Positions 9,066-16,325 are shown, counted from the stretch's first letter. The stretch: 32,454 nucleotides of DNA from Chitinophagaceae bacterium (GCA_022841365.1 JALHRP010000005.1:94013-126466); one strand, 5' to 3'. Made by a program: numbers and translations. The notes: generated from the letters alone by a model not told the origin.

Positions 9066-9311
9066 ATGACTTATACAGTTCAGGTAAAAGTAATGCCACT
9101 CAAAGATTTATTAGATCCGCAGGGAAAAGCCGTAATGGGTGGATTATCTAATTTAGGTTTAAAAGCAGTGGCTGATGTACGTATTGGAAAAAACATCAGT
9201 ATGCAGATTGATGCAGACTCAGCCGACGCAGCAAAGGCCATTGCAGAGGAAGCAGCGAAGAAACTGCTGGCGAATCCTGTAATGGAGCAATATGAAATAA
9301 ACATCCAGTAA
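9066..9311 (+). CDS. purS: Phosphoribosylformylglycinamidine synthase subunit PurS
   Basis: An 81-aa protein matching PurS, the small structural subunit that bridges PurL and PurQ in the fourth step of purine synthesis. The opening YTVQVKVMPLKDLLDPQGKAV and the VADVRIGKNISMQI strand are characteristic, as is the length of about 80 aa. purL and purQ are not adjacent, so the complex is encoded at separate loci. It begins 15 nt after pssA. Confidence 0.9.
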   Translation: MTYTVQVKVMPLKDLLDPQGKAVMGGLSNLGLKAVADVRIGKNISMQIDADSADAAKAIAEEAAKKLLANPVMEQYEINIQ

Positions 9312-9390
9312 TTTGAAGATTTGAAGATTTGAAAATTCAAACAGGTTCGGTTTTCAATCTCAAATTCTTTCATTTTCAAATTTTCAAATT
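9310..9390 (+). repeat. TTTGAA/TTCAAA-rich repeat between purS and rsmI
   Basis: The gap consists largely of repeated ATTTGAA units on the left and CAAATTTTCAAATT on the right, which are near-complementary. The RNA could fold into a long A/U-rich hairpin ending directly at the rsmI GTG start. No promoter or gene is recognised inside. Confidence 0.5.
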
Positions 9391-10059
9391 GTGTTGTTCA
9401 TCATTCCCACTCCAATCGGCAATCTCAAAGACATTACATTCCGTGCATTGGAAGTGCTGAAAGAAGTAGATCTTATTCTGGCAGAAGATACACGCACAAG
9501 TTCTGTACTGTTGAATCATTACCAGATTCAGAAGTCACTTTCTCCCTATCACCAGCATAATGAACATAAAATTGTGCAGCACCTGGTTGATCAGTTAAAA
9601 GAAGGAAAGAAGATGGCCTTATTAACCGATGCCGGCACACCGGGCATCAGCGATCCTGCTTTTTTGCTGGTGCGTGAATGTGTAAAGAATGATATTGTTG
9701 TTGAAACACTTCCCGGTGCAACGGCATTTGTGCCCGCCCTCGTCAACAGCGGGTTGCCTGCCAACCGTTTTACATTTGAAGGATTTCTTCCGCAGAAAAA
9801 AGGCCGGCAAACTGCACTGAAACAATTGCAGGAAGAAGAACGTACCATGATCTTTTATGAATCTCCTTTTCGTTTAGTGAAAACCCTTTCTGATTTTATG
9901 CAATACTTTGGCGAAGAACGTTTGTGTTGTGTAAGCCGTGAGCTCACCAAAAAATTTGAAGAGAATAAACGGGGTACACTCAGGGAAGTACACGATCACT
10001 TTGAAGCAAAAGCAGTGAAAGGAGAAATTGTGATTGTGGTTGCAGGAAAAGATGAGTAA
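9391..10059 (+). CDS. rsmI: 16S rRNA (cytidine(1402)-2'-O)-methyltransferase
   Basis: This SAM-dependent enzyme methylates the 2'-O of C1402 in the 16S rRNA decoding centre. The 222-aa protein has the tetrapyrrole-methylase fold. The opening FIIPTPIGNLKDIT is the family signature. It is followed by AEDTRTS, LLTDAGTPGISDP (SAM-binding loop) and LPGATAFVPALVNSGLP. The start is GTG at 9391; no in-frame ATG lies close upstream, and the conserved N-terminus begins immediately after it. The start codon sits at the edge of a repeat-rich hairpin region. Length is slightly short at the C-terminus compared with E. coli RsmI, as is common. Confidence 0.93.
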   Translation: MLFIIPTPIGNLKDITFRALEVLKEVDLILAEDTRTSSVLLNHYQIQKSLSPYHQHNEHKIVQHLVDQLKEGKKMALLTDAGTPGISDPAFLLVRECVKNDIVVETLPGATAFVPALVNSGLPANRFTFEGFLPQKKGRQTALKQLQEEERTMIFYESPFRLVKTLSDFMQYFGEERLCCVSRELTKKFEENKRGTLREVHDHFEAKAVKGEIVIVVAGKDE

Positions 10060-10099
10060 TTTCAATCTCTCAAATTTAAAAACCTGCAACATGAAATGA

Positions 10100-10180
10100 G
10101 CAATAAAAATTAACCTTGTCCGCAGCAGTCATTCAAACGGGGAGTAATTTATACAAACCTAGGATGTTAATTTTTATAGC
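10100..10180. repeat. 81-bp intergenic element bounded by a 12-bp inverted repeat
   Basis: ATAAAAATTAAC at 10103-10114 is the exact reverse complement of GTTAATTTTTAT at 10166-10177. After a one-base mismatch, two further base pairs extend the arms. The 51-bp interior has no gene. It lies between rsmI and the PepSY-like gene and could be a regulatory stem or a very small miniature element. Confidence 0.4.
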
Positions 10181-10216
10181 GAATAACATGTGGCTAAAAA
10201 CAATAAAAAAGAACAC

Positions 10217-10660
10217 ATGAAACATCTGCTCATTCTCTCAGCCTGCTTTCTTTTTACTACAGCAACCAATGCACAACTCTTTGCAGTTCCTGAAATAGTA
10301 AAACAAACCTTCGCCAAACAATACCCCGATGCAAAGGAGGCCAAATGGAGTGATGGTTTAGATAACCATACCGTTCGGTTTACACTGGGCGATAAAAAAA
10401 TGAAAGCCAGCTATGCACCAAAAGGTGATTGGGTATGGACAGAAACAAAAGTAGAAATGACCGAGCTCCCGAAAGCAGTACAGGATGGTTTTAAAGACAG
10501 TAAGTATAAAGACTGGACGGTAAAAGAAACCGTTTCTGTTACAAAGCCAAGGGCAGAAGCCAATGAGTATAAAATTGTAGTTCAGAAATCGGCACTCAAT
10601 AAAAAAATCCTGGTCTTTGATGCAAAGGGCAGGTTGTATGAAGAGTTGATTGGGTTGTAA
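10217..10660 (+). CDS. Secreted PepSY-like (DUF2874-type) protein
   Basis: A 147-aa periplasmic or secreted protein of the PepSY-like beta-lactamase-inhibitor-fold group common in Bacteroidota; its biochemical role is unknown. The ATG at 10217 is preferred over a GTG at 10190 because it gives a clean signal peptide (KHLLILSACFLFTTATNAQ). Two alpha/beta repeat-like halves follow. The first holds VKQTFAKQYPDAKEAKW and a WVWTETKVEM strand. The second holds LPKAVQDGFKDSKYKDW and KILVFDAKGRLYEE. It stands alone between two intergenic gaps and has a terminator downstream. It is not part of the injection-system cluster as far as sequence shows. Confidence 0.75.
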   Translation: MKHLLILSACFLFTTATNAQLFAVPEIVKQTFAKQYPDAKEAKWSDGLDNHTVRFTLGDKKMKASYAPKGDWVWTETKVEMTELPKAVQDGFKDSKYKDWTVKETVSVTKPRAEANEYKIVVQKSALNKKILVFDAKGRLYEELIGL

Positions 10661-10688
10661 AATATGAATATTGTTTATTTTCTTACAT

Positions 10689-10711
10689 GCGATGAATTTT
10701 AATCGCTTTTT
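10689..10711 (+). terminator. Probable rho-independent terminator after the PepSY-like gene
   Basis: GCGAT (10689-10693) and ATCGC (10702-10706) form a 5-bp stem with an 8-nt loop, followed by five T. It lies 28 nt after the stop. The stem is short, so it is a weak terminator. Confidence 0.45.
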
Positions 10712-11074
10712 CATTGCGCTACATTCCTGCATTTTCTGATCAGCGAAAAGTTAACCTCGTAATTTTACTGTTTTGCATCGAAACATGTGCTGTATCATTT
10801 ACGATTTATATCAAATAATTGTTAACCGTAACTTCTGTTTTCAGTTCCTGCTTTGCACAGGCTGTCATGGAGATGCTTGTCTGCAAAGCATTTTCAGTTA
10901 ACAGACTTTCACCAGCTCAACAGACTTTTAAGAAGAAATAAAATGTGCAAAAAAAATACCTGATAGTAGTATTGACAAAAGTTTTTTTTTCGCTTAATCT
11001 TGTTTTACCATTCTCCCAACATCCATTGTAAGCAGCTTTTTTCCTCTGTACCATTAACCATTAAACCTTTAGCA
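10712..11074 (+). promoter_or_regulatory. Leader region upstream of the injection-system cluster
   Basis: About 360 bp without a gene precede the first eCIS gene. CTTTGCA (10851-10857) and TGCAAAG (10882-10888) could form a hairpin. AACAGACTTT occurs twice in direct orientation (10900-10909 and 10919-10928), a possible operator pair. A promoter candidate lies at 10972-11002. The leader ends with an AAACCTT-type motif before the start codon. No small ORF is convincing here. Confidence 0.5.
10972..11002 (+). promoter_or_regulatory. Candidate promoter of the eCIS cluster
   Basis: TTG at 10972-10974 and TAATCTTG at 10995-11002 are separated by 20 nt. This matches the Bacteroidota primary-sigma pattern (TTG, 19-21 nt, TAnnTTTG) with one mismatch in the -7 box. 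Transcription would start near 11009, giving a 5' UTR of about 65 nt before the Pvc16-like gene. The intervening T-run (10982-10990) is notable. Confidence 0.5.
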
Positions 11075-11077
11075 ATG
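11061..11077 (+). promoter_or_regulatory. AAACCTT-type motif at the Pvc16-like start codon
   Basis: TTAAACCTTTAGCA directly precedes the ATG; AAACCTT ends 5 nt before the start. No Shine-Dalgarno is present. Similar sites precede three other eCIS genes. Confidence 0.45.
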
Positions 11078-11674
11078 ATCCACGAATCATTGAAGTTCCT
11101 CGGTGAGGAAGTGAATAAGTATTTGAATTTAAAAATTACAAATCCCACTCCAACTGTTGCAAGACTGGTGGTGAGTAATATATCTCTGTCATCAGATACC
11201 ACTGCAGATATTTTACCCGATATCAAAGACAAAGCTGTACTGAGTCTCATAAATGTAGAAGAAGACCGTATTGCCAAACAGCAGGAAAACTATACCAGGA
11301 CTGATCTTTCAACAGTTTATAAAAATCCGCCGCTTTATCTCAACCTGTATGTATTGTTCTCCATGAACCGCAGAAAGTATGATGATTCATTACTGCTGCT
11401 GGGAGCAATTGTACAGTTTTTTCAACACCAGTATGTATTTACACCCATCACACATCCCGGTCTCGACAGCCGAATACAACGCATTGTGGTTGATCTGCAC
11501 AATATGAGCTTTGAACAAACCAATCATATGTGGAGCATTCTTGGAGGAAAATATTTTCCTTCTGTGATGTATAAAGTGCGGCAGGTAACAATGGATGAAA
11601 ATGCAACCATCAGCGAAAGCGGCTTTATCAAAGAAATTCAGCTCAACGATCAAATGAAAATTCCGGTATCATGA
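11075..11674 (+). CDS. Pvc16/Afp16-like cap protein (DUF4255, Pvc16_N)
   Basis: A 199-aa protein of the DUF4255/Pvc16_N family. Its homologues Afp16 and Pvc16 cap the growing tube and sheath at the end distal to the baseplate and help fix particle length. The start at 11075 gives the family opening MIHESLKFLGEEVN; the frame is open further upstream from a TTG at 11000, but those residues are unlike the family. Supporting segments include LSLINVEEDRIAKQ, PPLYLNLYVLFSMN, LLGAIVQFFQHQ and FEQTNHMWSILGGKYFPSVMYKVR. It is the first gene of the cluster, whereas afp16 is the last structural gene in Afp. The next gene overlaps its stop by 4 bp (ATGA), indicating translational coupling. Confidence 0.88.
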   Translation: MIHESLKFLGEEVNKYLNLKITNPTPTVARLVVSNISLSSDTTADILPDIKDKAVLSLINVEEDRIAKQQENYTRTDLSTVYKNPPLYLNLYVLFSMNRRKYDDSLLLLGAIVQFFQHQYVFTPITHPGLDSRIQRIVVDLHNMSFEQTNHMWSILGGKYFPSVMYKVRQVTMDENATISESGFIKEIQLNDQMKIPVS

Positions 11675-12873
11675 CAACCACGTACAAAATATTGTTCATG
11701 ACGGAGCTGCTGCATGATTTCTACAAAGATGGAACCTGTCGTGATTTTCGTATAGTGCCTTCTGCTGCCACTTCAAAACTTCTGGCAAATTATAAAGCGC
11801 TGTGTAAAACAGTCGGCAACAAACTGATTGTACTGATGAAGACAGATGAAACAGGAAAGCCGTTTGTAGAACCAAAAGCTACTGATCGGTTTACTTTTTT
11901 TATGGAGTTGATGAAGCCGTTGTTTATGACCGTGTCTAACCTGGAGTTGAAAGCCTTACAAGGCAAACGTTTTTATTTTACCAATCTGCACCAGAATAAA
12001 GTGAACATTGCAGTAAATACAGATCTGCTGTATTTATCAACTCCTGTTCCTGTTTATGTTGCTGCAGCAAATTATCAGCCAGGTGATTTTGTAAAACAAT
12101 CGAATGTGGTGTATGAATGTATCCGTGCATCAACAGGCAACACACCGCCGAATACTACTTTTTGGGTAAACCGGCAAAAGCAGGAATATGCATCAGCTGC
12201 AGATCTGTTGCAGTTTATTCCGCAGCAACAGATTTTCCCGGTATCACCTGCTGCTGCAGATGTTGAAGTTACAGTTCATCAATTAAATCAGGCAACAAAT
12301 AGTTTTACTGAGCAGGTGCTGCAGCAAACACTTCATTTTGAAACAGCAGTTGATGCTGTTCCGGTTGATTTTTCTTCTTTGCCCGAAGCAAAATATAAAG
12401 TGAGCATCAACGGTAGCGAAACAATGGTTTACTTAAGCAATGATGCGGTTTATAATAACTGCTTTGCTGTAATTGATTTGTATAACCATTTATCTAATGG
12501 AAATGATTTTGCTTTTCTGGATGCCGCAGGTAAATTAAAAGATCAGTTTATTGCAGGTAAAAACAGCTGGTTAAATTTCAGTATCCGTTTTGCGAACCGT
12601 TATGCCTTCTGGAAATATCTTATTCCAAAAAAAGGAGTACAGGCCATTGACAGCAATCCCGATTATGCGTTTACAGGCAATGCAAACCCTGCTGATTTTT
12701 TTACCAGCACACATCCTATTCCGTTAAAAGAAGAACCGCATGAATTTAAAGTCACCCTTTTTCAACCGGTAAGTGCTGAACCTCCGCTGGCACCCAATCC
12801 CGATGTGCATGCATCGGGTATGCTCAGCAAAACAGGAGCAGATTACTACTGTAACATATACTTAAACTATTAA
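11671..12873 (+). CDS. eCIS-associated protein of unknown function with a CBM5/12-like motif
   Basis: I do not recognise a family for this 400-aa protein. It starts with an ATGA overlap on the Pvc16-like gene and ends 26 nt before the sheath gene, so it is almost certainly part of the system. There is no signal peptide or membrane segment. Residues ~1-125 are mixed alpha/beta. Around residues 128-168, Y-x-PGD-x-V-x5-YEC followed by P-x4-FW resembles the small chitin-binding CBM5/12 fold, also seen in phage tail proteins. The rest is beta-rich with a closing YYCNIYLNY. It could be a cap-associated, sheath-associated or surface-binding component. This is inference from position and motif only. 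Confidence 0.6.
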   Translation: MTTTYKILFMTELLHDFYKDGTCRDFRIVPSAATSKLLANYKALCKTVGNKLIVLMKTDETGKPFVEPKATDRFTFFMELMKPLFMTVSNLELKALQGKRFYFTNLHQNKVNIAVNTDLLYLSTPVPVYVAAANYQPGDFVKQSNVVYECIRASTGNTPPNTTFWVNRQKQEYASAADLLQFIPQQQIFPVSPAAADVEVTVHQLNQATNSFTEQVLQQTLHFETAVDAVPVDFSSLPEAKYKVSINGSETMVYLSNDAVYNNCFAVIDLYNHLSNGNDFAFLDAAGKLKDQFIAGKNSWLNFSIRFANRYAFWKYLIPKKGVQAIDSNPDYAFTGNANPADFFTSTHPIPLKEEPHEFKVTLFQPVSAEPPLAPNPDVHASGMLSKTGADYYCNIYLNY

Positions 12874-12882
12874 ACCATTCAT

Positions 12883-12902
12883 CATTAAACCTTTTCATCA
12901 TG
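12883..12902 (+). promoter_or_regulatory. AAACCTT-type motif at the sheath start codon
   Basis: CATTAAACCTTTTCATC directly precedes the ATG; AAACCTT ends 6 nt before it. The gap from the previous gene is only 26 bp, so here the motif is more likely to act in mRNA than as a promoter part. Confidence 0.45.
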
Positions 12903-14972
12903 GCAACTACGTACAAAACCCCGGGTGTTTATGTGGAGGAAATTCCCAAGCTGCCCCCATCTGTAGCACAGGTTGAAACAGCAATTCCTGCTTTTATCGG
13001 TTACACAGAAAAAGCAGAACGAAGCGGAGAAAGTCTTACAGGAAAACCTATTCGCCTCAGTTCATTAATTGAGTTTGTGCAATACTATGGCGGCGATATT
13101 AATCCGGCCACTATCAATGTAAAAGTGGATACAGCGAATAACCATGCAGTAACAGAAGTAAGCATGGCCAATACACAGCGCTATTTTATGTACGACAGTA
13201 TGCGTTTGTTTTTTGATAATGGCGGGGGCGATTGTTACATTGTTTCTGTTGGTAAACATGGTGCTGCACCTGTTGCCGGAGATGAAGTGTTGGGTACCGG
13301 TTTCAGAGGTGGAGTAAAAGCTTTGGAAAAAGTAGATGAACCAACGATCATTCTTTTTCCCGATGCGTTGAACATGGTTGTAAATGGTTCTGATGATGCA
13401 GGGTTTTATTCACTGCAGCAAATGGTGCTGGATCAGTGTGCGAAACTGCAGGACAGAGTGGGTTTGTTTGATCTGAAAGAAAATGTAACCGGCGGACAAA
13501 AGAAAGCCGTTGAAAATTTCAGAAATAATATCGGCATCAACAATTTAAAATATGCGGCAGCTTATACACCATGGGTATATGCAACCTATCCGAGAGAAGT
13601 GGAATTTACTTCGTTTAAAGGCAATGTCACTCCTTCGGGCGGCGGTTCGGCCATTGATTTGGGAACACTCTCATCTGATCCTGTGTTAAATCAACTGGTG
13701 GCTGATACCAATGCAGCATTTACAGAAATCGGAAAAGTAGAAACCGTTCTCACTGCTATTAAAAAAGCCGATCCTGCAACAGGAGATTTAAATGGCGGGG
13801 CTATTCCGGTTGCACAATCATTAAAAGATAAGTTCAGAGAAATTAAAACGCTGGTAGATACAGCTGCTAATTCTGCAGATGCAAAAGCAAGAATGGTGAT
13901 ATTGATGAACTTCTGCAGAAAAGCATTGCTTGAGTTTCAAACATTGAATACAACGTTAAACAATCCATCTGCGTTGCGTAGTGATGTGAATTCTTATGCA
14001 GCTTCCGAAGCATTGTGGAGAGGTGCTGCTAAGTCCATTATTCTTGCAGACAGGAATGAAGATACCAGAGCGTTAACGGGTCTTGCAAATGGAGGTGCGG
14101 CTGTTGAAGCACTTTATCCGTCTATTGATGCAGCCTGGTTAGGTGGTTTAATTACAACAGTAGTGTTGCCAGCTACTCCAAAAGATTATGGTGATTCTAC
14201 CGTTGCAGGAAATCATGCAGCAATCGGAAGATTGGTGGCCATTGATCTGCAGATAGCATTTGATAAACTTTCAGCATATGCAGATACAGTTTTAAGTGCA
14301 GCAAAATCATATAAGAAAGCAGCACAGGATGCATTGTATGAAAGGCATCCCGTCATCAGCAGTATTGTTGCAAACATTAAACGGGAGTGGAACAAGTTGC
14401 CGCCAAGCGGAGCAATAGCAGGTGTATATGCTCGGGTTGATAATGCAAGAGGTGTCTGGAAAGCACCGGCGAATGAAAGTTTGAATTCTGTTTCAGGTCC
14501 GTCTGTAATGATCAGTGCCGATGAACAATCGAATTTGAATGTGGATGCTGTAGCAGGTAAATCCATCAATGCGATTCGATCCTTTACCGGTAAAGGAACA
14601 TTGGTTTGGGGTGCAAGAACATTGATGGGTAATGATAATGAATGGCGTTATGTAAGTGTGCGTCGCTTCTTTAACATGGTAGAAGAAAGTTGCAAAAAAT
14701 CTACAGAGCCATTTGTGTTTGAACCCAACGATGCCAATACATGGGTGAAAGTGCAGGGCATGATTGAAAATTTCTTAACTGTTTTATGGAGACAAGGTGC
14801 CTTGCAGGGAGCAAAACCGGAACATGCATTTTATGTAGCAGTTGGTTTAGGTAAAACAATGACAGCATTGGATATTCTCGAAGGAAGAATGATTGTTGAA
14901 ATAGGAATGGCAGTTGTTCGTCCGGCTGAATTTATCATCCTTCAGTTCTCACATAAAATGGCAGAGAGTTAG
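12900..14972 (+). CDS. Contractile sheath protein (Afp2-4/Pvc2-4-like)
   Basis: The 690-aa tail sheath subunit polymerises around the tube and contracts to drive it into the target. The N-terminus TPGVYVEEIPK (residues 7-17) is the classical sheath opening. Conserved elements follow, including FIGYTEKA, a DNGGGDCYIVS strand, PPSGAIAGVYARVDNARGVW near residue 500, and a C-terminal sheath domain with NDEWRYVSVRRFFNMVEES and RPAEFIILQFSH. Residues about 240-490 form an Ala-rich, mainly helical insertion, making the protein far longer than the Afp sheath proteins of roughly 350-450 aa. This is the only sheath gene in the window, whereas Afp and PVC have three. The start codon carries the shared AAACCTT leader. 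Confidence 0.93.
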   Translation: MATTYKTPGVYVEEIPKLPPSVAQVETAIPAFIGYTEKAERSGESLTGKPIRLSSLIEFVQYYGGDINPATINVKVDTANNHAVTEVSMANTQRYFMYDSMRLFFDNGGGDCYIVSVGKHGAAPVAGDEVLGTGFRGGVKALEKVDEPTIILFPDALNMVVNGSDDAGFYSLQQMVLDQCAKLQDRVGLFDLKENVTGGQKKAVENFRNNIGINNLKYAAAYTPWVYATYPREVEFTSFKGNVTPSGGGSAIDLGTLSSDPVLNQLVADTNAAFTEIGKVETVLTAIKKADPATGDLNGGAIPVAQSLKDKFREIKTLVDTAANSADAKARMVILMNFCRKALLEFQTLNTTLNNPSALRSDVNSYAASEALWRGAAKSIILADRNEDTRALTGLANGGAAVEALYPSIDAAWLGGLITTVVLPATPKDYGDSTVAGNHAAIGRLVAIDLQIAFDKLSAYADTVLSAAKSYKKAAQDALYERHPVISSIVANIKREWNKLPPSGAIAGVYARVDNARGVWKAPANESLNSVSGPSVMISADEQSNLNVDAVAGKSINAIRSFTGKGTLVWGARTLMGNDNEWRYVSVRRFFNMVEESCKKSTEPFVFEPNDANTWVKVQGMIENFLTVLWRQGALQGAKPEHAFYVAVGLGKTMTALDILEGRMIVEIGMAVVRPAEFIILQFSHKMAES

Positions 14973-15101
14973 TTGTGAAAGTTTAAGGTTTAAAGTTTCA
15001 GGTTCACACCTGATTGAATTAAGCACTTAAACAATTTAACAGCTATACAGTAATCGAATCGAACATTAAACATTCAACATCAAACTTTAAACTAATTTAT
15101 T
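14973..15101 (+). repeat. Sheath-tube gap with inverted repeats
   Basis: GTTTAAAGTTT (14988-14998) and its exact complement AAACTTTAAAC (15082-15092) face each other across the gap. Inside is CAGGT-TCAC-ACCTG (14999-15012), a small hairpin. In mRNA these would form a nested stem directly ahead of the tube start codon. No T-run follows, so it is not an intrinsic terminator. Confidence 0.5.
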
Positions 15102-15530
15102 ATGGCAACATATCCTCTTCCAAAATTTCATTTCCAGGTACAATGGGGTGGAGTACGGATTGGTTTTACAGAAGTAACGGGTCTTGATATGCAGGTTGAA
15201 GCAATTGAATACCGTGAAGGCAGCAGCCCGGAGTATTCAAAAATCAAAATGCCCGGTATGCACAAGTTCAGCAACATCACGTTGAAACGTGGCACCATCC
15301 AGGGCGACAGCGATTTTTATAAATGGGTAAACACCATCAACCTCACCGTTACCGAACGCAGAGACATCATCATCAGTTTATTAAATGAAACACATGCACC
15401 GGTTATGACATGGAAAGCAAAGAATGCATTCCCTGTAAAAGTACAGGCCAGTGATTTAAAGAGCGATGGCAATGAAGTAGCCATCGAAACACTGGAGCTG
15501 GCGCATGAAGGATTGAATATTCTAAGCTGA
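15102..15530 (+). CDS. Inner tube protein (Afp1/Pvc1-like, gp19 family)
   Basis: The 142-aa subunit stacks as hexameric rings to form the rigid inner tube. It belongs to the T4 gp19/Hcp-like tube family. Supporting features are the opening PKFHFQVQWGGVRIGFTEVTGLDMQVEAIEYREG (positions about 8-41), the LKRGTIQGDSDFYKW segment, and the final ETLELAHEGLNI strand. The length is normal. It is followed by a hairpin-rich gap and then by a paralogous tube-like gene. As the main tube component it needs hundreds of copies per particle, so high expression is expected. Confidence 0.93.
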   Translation: MATYPLPKFHFQVQWGGVRIGFTEVTGLDMQVEAIEYREGSSPEYSKIKMPGMHKFSNITLKRGTIQGDSDFYKWVNTINLTVTERRDIIISLLNETHAPVMTWKAKNAFPVKVQASDLKSDGNEVAIETLELAHEGLNILS

Positions 15531-15541
15531 CGGGATGCATA

Positions 15542-15657
15542 CGTCGGACGCCCTCGTCAGACGGATGAGTGATGAGTGATGAGTGGGTTTTCGTCAGACG
15601 TCCTCGTCAGACGAATAAATGATGAGTGAAGCTTTCGTCAGACGCCCTCGTCGGACG
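15542..15657 (+). repeat. Three hairpin units of CGTCNGACG pairs with GATGAGT tandem repeats
   Basis: Three 22-bp units lie at 15542-15563, 15592-15613 and 15636-15657. Each consists of two CGTC(A/G)GACG 9-mers separated by CCCT or TCCT. Because the 9-mer is self-complementary except at its centre, each unit can form a stem of nine positions with a 4-nt loop. GATGAGT is repeated three times in tandem at 15564-15584 and once more at 15621-15627. The array fills the gap between the two tube genes. Confidence 0.8.
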
Positions 15658-15688
15658 GATAGAATAAAAAAAGTAAACACAAAACTCC

Positions 15689-16147
15689 ATGGCAACTGCA
15701 CCCGGTGGATATTATCCTCCTGTTGGTTTTCATTTCAAGGTTGAGTTTGTTGGTATCGGTAATGATAACGATATCCGCTTTCAATCTGTAAGTGGATTAA
15801 CCGTTGAGTACGATACAGAAAGTTTTAAAGAAGGCGGTGAGAACCGGTTTGAACATAAACTTCCCGTTCGCTCAAAATATTCCGATCTGTCATTGAAAAG
15901 AGGAATGCTCACCGATTCCAAACTCATTAAATGGGTACTGGGCATTTTGCACGACAGAGATTTTATCAACAACAAACCCGTTATGATCAATGTGCAATTG
16001 CTCAACGAAAAACATGAAGCCATTAAGCATTGGGAAATCATTGATGCATGGCCCAAAAAATGGAGTGTGAGTGATCTCAACGCACAGGAAAATGGAATTG
16101 TGGTTGAAACTTTGGACCTGGCTTATAAATATTTCAATGTAAAATAA
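15689..16147 (+). CDS. Second tube-like protein, probable tube initiator (Afp5/Pvc5-like)
   Basis: A 152-aa paralogue of the tube protein. It shares the gp19-family layout, including FHFKVEFVG near the start, VSGLTVEYDTESFKEGG, LKRGMLTDSKLIKW and a terminal VVETLDLAYKYFNV. Compared with the first tube gene it has a short extra loop (GIGNDNDIRF). In Afp the second tube-like protein, Afp5, forms the first ring joining the tube to the baseplate, and this gene's place just before the DUF5908 and LysM genes matches that role. It could alternatively be a second tube isoform. Confidence 0.85.
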   Translation: MATAPGGYYPPVGFHFKVEFVGIGNDNDIRFQSVSGLTVEYDTESFKEGGENRFEHKLPVRSKYSDLSLKRGMLTDSKLIKWVLGILHDRDFINNKPVMINVQLLNEKHEAIKHWEIIDAWPKKWSVSDLNAQENGIVVETLDLAYKYFNVK

Positions 16148-16153
16148 ACGGTT

Positions 16154-16324
16154 ATGCCAATTGAAATACGGGAGCTGGTAATTAAAGCAACGGTTAATCA
16201 GGACCAGAACAAAGCCGCATCCAACGCAAATGCAGGTGCAGAAGGCAATGATGAAAAAGAAGCAGTAGTAAGAGAGGCGGTGGAAGAAGTATTACGCATG
16301 ATCGAAAACAAAAAAGAACGTTGA
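16154..16324 (+). CDS. DUF5908 family small protein (Afp6/Pvc6 position)
   Basis: A 56-aa reading frame beginning MPIEIRELVIKATVNQ, the characteristic start of DUF5908 proteins found in contractile injection clusters. The middle is rich in Ala, Asn and Glu and looks disordered. The C-terminus (EAVVREAVEEVLRMIENKK) is a likely amphipathic helix. It starts 6 nt after the tube-initiator stop and ends 1 nt before the LysM gene, so it is translated with them. Afp6 and Pvc6 occupy the same place and are of similar size. The role is unknown; an assembly or chaperone role is a guess. Confidence 0.8.
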   Translation: MPIEIRELVIKATVNQDQNKAASNANAGAEGNDEKEAVVREAVEEVLRMIENKKER

Positions 16325-16325
16325 T

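Noticed and set aside
15542-15657. CRISPR array
   Set aside because: Only three short, internally paired units with unequal low-complexity spacers; no cas gene is near.
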